Of a stretch of DNA of 12,628 bases, positions 6,474 through 12,628 are shown one piece after another. The stretch covers positions 1-12,628 of the forward strand of contig CAYOMP010000072.1 of assembly GCA_964405075.1 (NCBI GenBank). Direction: 5' to 3'. A program made the position numbers and the translations under genes. The notes below the pieces were generated by a model. The model did no database searches, was not told the DNA's origin, and saw only the letters and a program-made list of their open reading frames with translations. The stretch is from CAYOMP01 sp964405075. GTDB lineage: Bacteria; Bacillota; Clostridia; Lachnospirales; Lachnospiraceae. Numbering within the stretch: position 1 is the stretch's first letter; each line of letters starts with the position of its first letter.

Positions 6474-6848
6474 TCATATTTGTTTATTTGAATTACTTTT
6501 AATAATATCTATAAAACCATAATCTTCCATAGTTTTTAAGTACTGAATCAGTCTATTATAAAGTGGCTCTGCCTTTTCTCCAAATTCCTCTTTAACACAG
6601 ATAGCTATATCATACACAGTATTCTCACCATTTATTAGCGGCCATATAAAATTTCCCATAGCATCTAAATGAACTTGTGATACCCTTGGCTTTTTTAAAA
6701 GCTTCTGAGCTAAACTATTAAATATCCCTGTATTTTCGACCAGAATAGTTACCTTACCTTCCTCATCAATTTTGCTTTGATATTTATTACTATGCTTTGG
6801 AATATAATCTAAATAATTATCTGAATTTTGTTTTTTATTATTTTGCAT
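6474..6848 (-). CDS. PqqD-like small protein (RiPP-recognition-element fold), stand-alone
   Basis: From the ATG at 6848 the product is 124 residues. Residues about 25-115 match the PqqD pattern: a beta segment (KVTILVEN), then HLDAMGNFIWPLINGENTVY and DIAICVKEEFG (60-90), then a helix and YLKTMEDYGFI (103-113). PqqD-type domains are winged-helix peptide-binding modules that present precursor peptides to radical-SAM or other modifying enzymes. No pqqA, pqqC, pqqE or radical-SAM gene is visible, so PQQ synthesis is unlikely. The start at 6848 is favoured because AAGGA is well spaced before it. The ATG at 6854 is too close to that site, and the upstream TTG at 6893 lies deep in the previous gene. 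Its start overlaps the end of the OPT transporter gene, indicating coupled translation. Its function is unknown; a peptide-binding role with the transporter is a reasonable guess. Confidence 0.8.
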   Translation of the reverse strand: MQNNKKQNSDNYLDYIPKHSNKYQSKIDEEGKVTILVENTGIFNSLAQKLLKKPRVSQVHLDAMGNFIWPLINGENTVYDIAICVKEEFGEKAEPLYNRLIQYLKTMEDYGFIDIIKSNSNKQI

Positions 6849-8736
6849 TACCATTTTCCTTATTTTGCATTGCAAACTTCCATACACAGCCAACCATTAC
6901 AATTGTTAAAATAATTCCACCAACTAATCCTGTATCTAAAACACCTGATAAATCAATATACTTATCAACGCCTACTACTGCTAAAATTGCCAGGATTATA
7001 CCTACTAGCCCTTCACCAGCAATCAGACCTGAACAGAATAGTATTCCGCTATTAGCTTCTGAATTCTTATCCGCATTAGTATTCTTTTTATCATAAAACC
7101 ATCTTATAACTCCACCCAACATAATGGTTGTGCTAAGTTCTAATGGCAAATATAAACCTATTGCAACTGGAAGAACTGGAATTCCAAGTACTTCAATTGC
7201 AATGGCGATAAATACACCAATGAACACAAGTGCCCAAGGAAGATTACCTTCCATTACGCCTTCAATAATCATTTTCATTAGAGTTGCCTGTGGCGCTGAA
7301 AGCTGACTTGACCCAAATCCCCAAGCTGAATCTAATAAAATGAGAACTCCACCAATTGCCAAAGCTGAAACAACAGAACCTATTAACTCTCCAATCTGCT
7401 GTTTCTTTGGTGTTGCACCTAAAATGTAGCCTGTTTTTAAATCCTGTGAAGTGTCACCTGACATAGCAGCTACAATACAAATAATTGAACCAATGGCAAT
7501 TGCTCCTTGCATTCCGTGAACTCCAATATCTCCTGAAGCTTTAAGAGCAAGTGTAGAAAATAAAAGAGTTGCTATAGCCATTCCCGATACAGGGTTGTTA
7601 CTACTTCCTACTAAACCGACCATTCTTGATGATACTGTTGCAAAAAAGAAACCAAATATAACTATTAAAAACGCTCCCAAGAAAGTAACAGGAATCTGTG
7701 GTAATAACCAAATCGCAACAATCATTACTAAGATACAAATCAAAACAAATCTCATATCTAAATCTCTGTCAGTACGAAGTCTACTGTCGGATTTGCTTCC
7801 CTTCATTGCCTTAATAGCATCCACAAATGTAGTAGTAATTAAAGGTAATGATTTAATAAGGCTAATAATACCACCTGCTGCTACAGCACCTGCACCTATA
7901 TATCTAATATAACTGCTCCAAATGCCGCCTGCTCCCTGTGAAGCATACATATTAGCAATTGTTTCTGTTCCCGGATATAGAATAGTATCTCCACCAAAAG
8001 TAACAATTGCAGGTATTAATACAAACCATCCTATTATTCCACCAGCTAACATATAAGCAGAAATCTTAATTCCACAAATGTAACCAACACCAATTAATGC
8101 AGGATATACTTCTGCAGAAATCTCTGTTTTCAATGCTTTAATAGGTGCTGCAATAACACCTGGAACCACTTTGATTCCATCTACAATAAATTTAAATGCT
8201 GCAGCTAACCCCATACCTGCAAACACTGTACCAGCACTTGAACCACCTTCTTCTCCTGCTAAAAGAACTTCGGCACAAGCTGTTCCTTCTGGATATGGAA
8301 GAATTCCATGTTCTTTTACGATAAGTGCATTTCTAAGAGGAACCATAAATAAAACACCAAGTACACCTCCACAGAGTGCAATCAAAGCTATTGTGATCAA
8401 GCTTGGTTTATCCATAATTCCTTCTTTTGCCCATAAGAAAAGTACAGGTAAAGTAAAGATTGCTCCTGCCGCCAAAGATTCCCCTGCAGAGCCTATTGTC
8501 TGAACCATATTACTTTCTAAAATTGAATCTTTTTTCATAATAACGCGTATAACACCCATAGAGATAACTGCCGCTGGAATTGAAGCTGAAACTGTCATAC
8601 CTACTCTAAGACCCAAATACGCATTTGCTGCACCAAATATCACTGCTAAAAGCACACCCATAATTACTGACGTAGCTGTAAATTCCGGTGTAACCTTATC
8701 TGCAGGTACATATGGTTTGAAATTATTTTCGTTCAT
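6838..8736 (-). CDS. OPT-family oligopeptide transporter
   Basis: This 632-residue protein is hydrophobic nearly throughout, with roughly 15-16 likely membrane helices. It carries the hallmarks of the bacterial OPT/YSL family: NAYLGLRVGMTVSASIPAAV at 38-57, a QTIGSAGESLAAGAIFTLP block at 79-97, and YPEGTACAEVL at 148-158. OPT proteins are proton-coupled symporters that import oligopeptides or metal-ligand complexes across the cytoplasmic membrane. The bacterial substrate cannot be read from sequence. GGAGG lies seven bases before the ATG at 8736. It is first in a two-gene unit, and its last codons overlap the start of the PqqD-like gene. A hairpin terminator for yajC isolates it upstream. Length and motifs suggest an intact gene. 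Confidence 0.94.
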   Translation of the reverse strand: MNENNFKPYVPADKVTPEFTATSVIMGVLLAVIFGAANAYLGLRVGMTVSASIPAAVISMGVIRVIMKKDSILESNMVQTIGSAGESLAAGAIFTLPVLFLWAKEGIMDKPSLITIALIALCGGVLGVLFMVPLRNALIVKEHGILPYPEGTACAEVLLAGEEGGSSAGTVFAGMGLAAAFKFIVDGIKVVPGVIAAPIKALKTEISAEVYPALIGVGYICGIKISAYMLAGGIIGWFVLIPAIVTFGGDTILYPGTETIANMYASQGAGGIWSSYIRYIGAGAVAAGGIISLIKSLPLITTTFVDAIKAMKGSKSDSRLRTDRDLDMRFVLICILVMIVAIWLLPQIPVTFLGAFLIVIFGFFFATVSSRMVGLVGSSNNPVSGMAIATLLFSTLALKASGDIGVHGMQGAIAIGSIICIVAAMSGDTSQDLKTGYILGATPKKQQIGELIGSVVSALAIGGVLILLDSAWGFGSSQLSAPQATLMKMIIEGVMEGNLPWALVFIGVFIAIAIEVLGIPVLPVAIGLYLPLELSTTIMLGGVIRWFYDKKNTNADKNSEANSGILFCSGLIAGEGLVGIILAILAVVGVDKYIDLSGVLDTGLVGGIILTIVMVGCVWKFAMQNKENGNAK

Positions 8737-8866
8737 TTGTCTACCTCCAAACGTCTAACTTGCATTTTTATAGTATACATAATCCCTATCAAATTTTTTA
8801 ATCCCGACTCATAATATTTTTCTAAAAAGCAATACTCCCTTTTACTTTTAAAAAAATATCCTTTTC

Positions 8867-8872
8867 ATTGTA
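8867..8872 (-). promoter_or_regulatory. Candidate extended -10 element for the OPT operon
   Basis: On the minus strand TGG precedes TACAAT, matching an extended -10 (TGnTAtAAT) with one change. It lies between the yajC terminator and the transporter start, leaving a leader of about 125 bases. The -35 region (TATTAA at 17 bases) is poor. A second option nearer the gene is TATACT with TTAAAA 18 bases upstream. No riboswitch fold was recognised in the leader. Confidence 0.33.
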
Positions 8873-8903
8873 CCACACTTTTTCTCTTTTTAATACATAA
8901 TTT

Positions 8904-8944
8904 AAAAAATGCCTTAAATAAGATTTCCTATTTAAGACATTTTT
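8904..8944 (-). terminator. Rho-independent terminator of yajC
   Basis: The arms at 8905-8920 and 8929-8944 pair over 16 positions around an 8-base loop, with one G-U wobble in the minus-strand RNA. The stem includes GCCTTAAATA opposite TATTTAAGAC, and the descending arm ends in a run of T. It begins about 19 bases after the yajC stop codon and separates yajC from the OPT operon. Confidence 0.82.
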
Positions 8945-8962
8945 GTTATAAATATCAAATTT

Positions 8963-9274
8963 TTATTCCTGTCCCGGTTTTTCCACCTGTACAATTGCAC
9001 TCTTTTGCATTGGAATTCTACAATTCTTATTATTACCAAATTCTACGATAACTGTATCATCTGTAATATCAATAACAACACCATAAAATCCGCCACTAGT
9101 TAATACGCTATCTCCTGTTTCAAGATTAGAAAGCATTGCTGCAATTTTTTTCTGTTCCTTTTTCTGTGGTCTAATAGCTATTAAGTACATAAATCCACCT
9201 AAAATTACTACATATAAAACCATAACCATAATACTTGAACCAGCAGATGCTGATGCTGTTGCTAATAAACTCAT
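8963..9274 (-). CDS. yajC: Preprotein translocase accessory subunit YajC
   Basis: YajC is a small single-span membrane protein that associates with SecDF at the Sec translocon. The 103-residue product has a short Ala/Ser-rich N-terminus, one hydrophobic helix (about 15-35), then the family's RPQKKEQKK motif at 36-44. A cytosolic beta domain with LETGDSVLTSGGFYGVV follows. I start at the ATG at 9274, which has AGGAGG eight bases upstream. The in-frame TTG two codons earlier is too close to that site. It follows tgt on the same strand, a neighbour pairing common in bacteria, but has its own promoter and terminator, so it is probably also transcribed alone. secD and secF are not next to it here; the OPT transporter follows instead. 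Confidence 0.95.
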   Translation of the reverse strand: MSLLATASASAGSSIMVMVLYVVILGGFMYLIAIRPQKKEQKKIAAMLSNLETGDSVLTSGGFYGVVIDITDDTVIVEFGNNKNCRIPMQKSAIVQVEKPGQE

Positions 9275-9320
9275 TTTCAAATCCTCCTAATGTATATACA
9301 TAATTTTAAACACTTTCTAT

Positions 9321-9349
9321 ATTCTACACAAATCATAAAAATACATCAA
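9321..9349 (-). promoter_or_regulatory. Predicted sigma-A type promoter of yajC
   Basis: On the minus strand TTGATG (9344-9349) is followed by 17 bases and TAGAAT (9321-9326), a -35/-10 pair with ideal spacing and an A/T-rich spacer. Predicted transcription starts about 40 bases before the yajC ATG. Confidence 0.68.
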
Positions 9350-9376
9350 GCACTTTCACATTTTTTTCTTTTTTTA

Positions 9377-9394
9377 TTTAAAGAATTCTTTAAA
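9377..9394. repeat. Perfect 18-base palindrome between tgt and yajC
   Basis: TTTAAAGAATTCTTTAAA is its own reverse complement. It lies 7 bases past the tgt stop codon. On the minus strand it is followed by A's, not a U-tract, so it is a poor intrinsic terminator for tgt. On the plus strand there is no gene to terminate. It may be a protein-binding site, an RNA processing or stability hairpin, or chance in A/T-rich DNA. Confidence 0.55.
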
Positions 9395-9400
9395 AACTTT

Positions 9401-10537
9401 TTATTTCAAACCATTTTCTTCAAAACCAGCTAATTTTGCCTTTTTATAAGCCGCAAAATTACCATTATCCAAAGCCTCTCTAATTTCTTCCATCATTGTA
9501 TTATAAAAATACAAATTATGGAGTACACATAGTCTCATTCCAAGCATTTCTTTCGCCTTTAGTAAATGTCGAATATAAGCTCGGCTATATGTTCTACATG
9601 CAGGACACTGACATCCCTCTTCTATTGGTCTTGAATCCAATTCGTATTTTGCATTAAACAAGTTAATCTTACCCTTATTGGTATATAAATGCCCGTGTCT
9701 GCCATTTCTTGTTGGATATACGCAGTCAAAAAAGTCAACACCACGTTCAACACCCTCCAAAATATTAGCAGGTGTTCCTACTCCCATTAAATATGTTGGT
9801 TTGTCAACAGGCAAAAAAGGAACTGTAGCCTCTAATACATTATACATTTCTTCATGACTTTCTCCAACAGCCAAACCTCCAATTGCATATCCGTCCAAAT
9901 CCATTTCAGAAATAACCTTTGCATGTTCAATACGAATATCATTAAGAGTTCCACCTTGATTAATACCAAATAACATCTGATTTTTATTAATTGTATCCTC
10001 AAGGGAATTTAGTCTATTCATTTCTTTTTTACAACGCTCTAACCATCTGGTAGTTCTTGCTACAGAATTTTCAATGTAGCTTCTTTCAGCCTTACTAGGT
10101 GGGCATTCATCAAATGCCATAGCTATTGTCGATGCAAGGTTTGACTGAATTTGCATACTTTCTTCCGGTCCCATAAAAATCTTTCTTCCATCTATATGTG
10201 AATTAAAGTATACACCTTCTTCTTTGATTTTTCTTAATCCTGCAAGTGAAAACACCTGAAATCCACCTGAATCTGTAAGAATTGGTTTGTCCCATACCAT
10301 AAATTTATGCAAACCACCCATTTGCTTGACCACTTTATCACCTGGGCGAACGTGCAAATGATAAGTATTAGATAATTCAACCTGTGTTTTTACCTGCTGT
10401 AAATCTTCTGTAGAAACAGCTCCTTTTATAGCTGCTGCTGTTCCAACATTCATGAATACAGGTGTTTGAATAACACCATGTACCGTATGAAATTCGCCTC
10501 TTTTAGCTCTTCCTTCTTGCTTAATTAATTTGTACAT
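9401..10537 (-). CDS. tgt: tRNA-guanine transglycosylase (Tgt)
   Basis: Tgt swaps guanine-34 for preQ1 in tRNAs with GUN anticodons, the step before QueA acts. The 378-residue length is standard. Visible active-site features are D89 in TDSGGFQVFSL, FDECPPSK at 142-149, GGLAVGE at 220-226, and the nucleophile D271 in DFFDCVYPTRNGRHG. The structural zinc is bound by C309, C311, C314 (CQCPAC) and H340. I use the ATG at 10537 because GGAG is five bases upstream. The TTG at 10555 lies inside the upstream kinase gene. Only one base separates this start from the kinase stop codon, so translation of the two is probably coupled. The usual partner queA is about 7.5 kb downstream on the same strand. Confidence 0.97.
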   Translation of the reverse strand: MYKLIKQEGRAKRGEFHTVHGVIQTPVFMNVGTAAAIKGAVSTEDLQQVKTQVELSNTYHLHVRPGDKVVKQMGGLHKFMVWDKPILTDSGGFQVFSLAGLRKIKEEGVYFNSHIDGRKIFMGPEESMQIQSNLASTIAMAFDECPPSKAERSYIENSVARTTRWLERCKKEMNRLNSLEDTINKNQMLFGINQGGTLNDIRIEHAKVISEMDLDGYAIGGLAVGESHEEMYNVLEATVPFLPVDKPTYLMGVGTPANILEGVERGVDFFDCVYPTRNGRHGHLYTNKGKINLFNAKYELDSRPIEEGCQCPACRTYSRAYIRHLLKAKEMLGMRLCVLHNLYFYNTMMEEIREALDNGNFAAYKKAKLAGFEENGLK

Positions 10538-10538
10538 A

Positions 10539-12628
10539 TTATCTCCATTTCTCAAATTCCATTTTTAAAAATTCTTCAGCTTGTTCATATTCGAGTTCAT
10601 CAACTAATTTCTTCAAATTATTTACCACTTCTTTTTTTGAATTTGATAAACTATATTTCTGTAATTTTACTATTTGCTCCATCGCGTCTGAAGAATTAAA
10701 TTCTTCAACATATAAATAAATACTCTTCAATATTTCCTTATACTCATCATCCGATAAACTCTTATGATTTTCATTTTCTTCAATATTACCATTATTCATA
10801 TATTTTTCAATATTATCAAGTAATTCTAAGTATTCATTTAACAAATTATCAATATCATCTTTAATATATTGAATATTACCTTCCTTGCCAGCAAACTCAT
10901 GTTTCTTAGCATGTTCCGAGAGTGCAACTGCTCCAATGGAAGCCATAGCTCCCTTTATGCCATGCACTTCAACAATATATCTTGTAATGTCACCCTTTTC
11001 TATAATATCTCTAATATATTTGCATTTTTCTTTACCTTCTAATAACACCACAGACAGAATTGCCTTATAGCCTTCAATATTATTATTGCAATGTTTCATA
11101 GCTTCACTAGAATCGATACCTTTAATATCAATATCTAATTTCATTTTTTTTTCAACTGCATTATCTAATTCATTATCCTCAATAATATTGATAAGTTCTT
11201 TTGGCAAGAACTTCAGCAATACGCTTTCTAATTTATTCACATCTATAGGTTTTGAAATATAATCCTGAAATCCCTCTTTCATTAACATTTCTCTCGCACC
11301 GCTAACAGCATTAGCCGTTAATACCGAAATAGGAATATTTTCGAAATATTCTCCACCTGTTTTTCTTATTGCCTTTAAGGTTTGGATTCCATCCATATAT
11401 GGCATCATATAGTCTAAAAATATCATATTATATTTTTGCGACTTAAGCATTTCTATTCCTTCCATACCACTAGAAGCCAAATCAACATTAATTTTGTAAT
11501 ATCCTAGCAGTCCTTTTATAACCTCTAAATTTATAAGGTTATCATCTATTACTAAAACATTTGCCCTAGGTGCTTCAAATTTAATGTTTTTCTTTCTCTC
11601 ACCAAACTCTAATCTGTTATCATCACCATTTAAAACTGCAGCCACATTCATACAACATATAGGTCTTTTTATACTAATTGCATTGTCAAAGCTATTAATT
11701 GCGCCATTGAATTTGATTATTACGCATATTTTAACATTATTCAATTGAGTTAAAATACTTTTTTCCTCTTGATAATGCTGTTGTGATATAAAAATAAAAG
11801 TGGCTTTGTTATTTTCAATTTCTCGTTCAAATGATTTTTTACTATTAACCACTGTGGAGTTACATTTTAACATATCCAACGTTTTTTTCATACTTTCAGC
11901 ATAATGCTTATTATCTTCATATACTATAACTGATTGTGGCTCATCATTAATTACCACCATCGTTTCTTTATTAATTACCTTTTGTGGTAATACTACAGAA
12001 AAATTACTTCCTTTTCCATATTCACTTTTAACAGTAATGCTTCCATTCATGAGTTCTAATAATTCCTTGCATATAGACAATCCAAGACCTGTACCCTCTA
12101 TATTACCGTTTTTACGTTCATCAAATCGTTCAAAACTATTAAATAGCTTATCAATATTCTCTTCTTTTATTCCTATTCCTGTATCAATAACATTTATCAT
12201 CAAAAGAACCATATCTTCTCTAATTCGAAAACTAACATTCAATGTTATGGAACCAGAATCTGTAAATTTAACCGCATTATTAAGCAGATTAATCAAAATC
12301 TGCCTAATTCTAATAGGATCACCCTTTAATACACCAGGAATACTAGGATCAATATTTACAAACAATTCAACATCCTTGTCCAGCAATCTCACAGAAATCA
12401 TATTTACTACATCATTAATTAATGATGTAAAATGATATTCTTCTTCACCTATAACCATTTTTCCTGATTCAACTTTAGACACATCCAAAATATCATTTAT
12501 AAGGGCTAATAGCGAAACTCCTGATGTCTGAATATTATGCGCTCTTTCTCTTACACTTTCTGATATTTCATCTCTCAAAATAAGTTCAACCATTCCTAAT
12601 ATTGAATTCATAGGAGTTCTTATTTCAT
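10539..12628 (-). CDS. Hybrid histidine kinase: HisKA-HATPase, degenerate receiver, receiver, Hpt (5' end cut by window edge)
   Basis: The frame runs off the window: codons before the first ATG (12611) read EIRTP and continue MNSILGM, the H-box. The two edge bases AT would finish the phospho-acceptor histidine codon. Sensor and start lie outside. Numbering from that ATG: HATPase about 60-210, with N-box INLLNNAVKF (107-116), DTGIGI (143-148) and GTGLGLS (173-179). A receiver-like segment at 226-328 keeps a lysine (SIKRP) but shows no phospho-acceptor aspartate. A full receiver at 351-469 has D356/D357, D400 in FLDYMMP, T432 and K454. The Hpt domain at about 495-600 has H550 in VHGIKGAMASIG. 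An uncharacterised helical tail of about 80 residues ends the protein. This is an intact multistep phosphorelay kinase next to tgt. Its output partner is not in the window. Confidence 0.93.
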   Translation of the reverse strand, partial: EIRTPMNSILGMVELILRDEISESVRERAHNIQTSGVSLLALINDILDVSKVESGKMVIGEEEYHFTSLINDVVNMISVRLLDKDVELFVNIDPSIPGVLKGDPIRIRQILINLLNNAVKFTDSGSITLNVSFRIREDMVLLMINVIDTGIGIKEENIDKLFNSFERFDERKNGNIEGTGLGLSICKELLELMNGSITVKSEYGKGSNFSVVLPQKVINKETMVVINDEPQSVIVYEDNKHYAESMKKTLDMLKCNSTVVNSKKSFEREIENNKATFIFISQQHYQEEKSILTQLNNVKICVIIKFNGAINSFDNAISIKRPICCMNVAAVLNGDDNRLEFGERKKNIKFEAPRANVLVIDDNLINLEVIKGLLGYYKINVDLASSGMEGIEMLKSQKYNMIFLDYMMPYMDGIQTLKAIRKTGGEYFENIPISVLTANAVSGAREMLMKEGFQDYISKPIDVNKLESVLLKFLPKELINIIEDNELDNAVEKKMKLDIDIKGIDSSEAMKHCNNNIEGYKAILSVVLLEGKEKCKYIRDIIEKGDITRYIVEVHGIKGAMASIGAVALSEHAKKHEFAGKEGNIQYIKDDIDNLLNEYLELLDNIEKYMNNGNIEENENHKSLSDDEYKEILKSIYLYVEEFNSSDAMEQIVKLQKYSLSNSKKEVVNNLKKLVDELEYEQAEEFLKMEFEKWR

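Noticed and set aside
6849..6893. TTG start at 6893 for the PqqD-like protein
   Set aside because: It would extend well into the OPT gene with no ribosome site; the ATG at 6848 has a properly spaced AAGGA.
6474..8736. PQQ biosynthesis or RiPP cluster
   Set aside because: Only a PqqD-like gene is present. I read the flanking gaps for short precursor-like frames and found only runs that stop within a few codons, and no modifying enzyme is nearby.
10539..12611. Complete kinase gene starting at the ATG at 12611
   Set aside because: The codons just upstream continue the H-box (EIRTP), no ribosome site is present, and a start there would delete the phospho-acceptor histidine. The gene is 5'-truncated by the window.
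1..12628. Novel defence system, mobile element, tRNA or CRISPR array
   Set aside because: All genes fall into known families, and no direct-repeat arrays, transposase, integrase or tRNA-like folds were recognised on either strand.

Overview
The window is AT-rich, and every gene I can support lies on the minus strand, so transcription runs from high to low coordinates. The gene set points to a low-GC anaerobic Firmicute, most likely Lachnospiraceae or close to it. It combines queA and tgt for queuosine, yajC, PilZ proteins for c-di-GMP, an OPT peptide transporter and a TetR-controlled ABC exporter. Start codons are preceded by Gram-positive AGGAGG-type ribosome sites. The family-level assignment is an inference; no rRNA or other phylogenetic marker is present.

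Layout in order of transcription. (1) 12628-9401: a hybrid histidine kinase, cut by the window edge inside its phospho-acceptor histidine codon, lies one base from tgt. (2) 9349-8904: yajC has a good sigma-A type promoter and a clear terminator. (3) 8872-6396: an OPT-family oligopeptide transporter is translationally coupled to a stand-alone PqqD-like protein, and the pair ends at a strong hairpin terminator. (4) 6175-5210: an HSL-family esterase. (5) 5196-2136: a TetR-family repressor gene with a promoter and overlapping operator, then an ABC export operon (ATPase plus two ABC-2 permeases). The operon carries a second copy of the same operator next to its ribosome site. (6) 1974-1: queA, then two consecutive PilZ genes, the second cut by the window edge.

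How it works together. QueA and Tgt act in the same tRNA modification (queuosine at the wobble position), and queA, tgt and yajC are commonly close neighbours in Firmicutes. Here an accessory block (peptide transporter, esterase, TetR/ABC exporter) separates tgt-yajC from queA. The TetR/ABC block looks like a self-contained efflux module: both transcription units carry the dyad TGAC-N16-GTCA directly upstream of their ribosome sites. The two PilZ proteins after queA keep both c-di-GMP-binding motifs. I found no rRNA, tRNA, CRISPR array, insertion sequence or phage gene. The most unusual items are the twin operators, the PqqD/OPT pair, the tandem PilZ genes in a queA operon, and the kinase joined to tgt.
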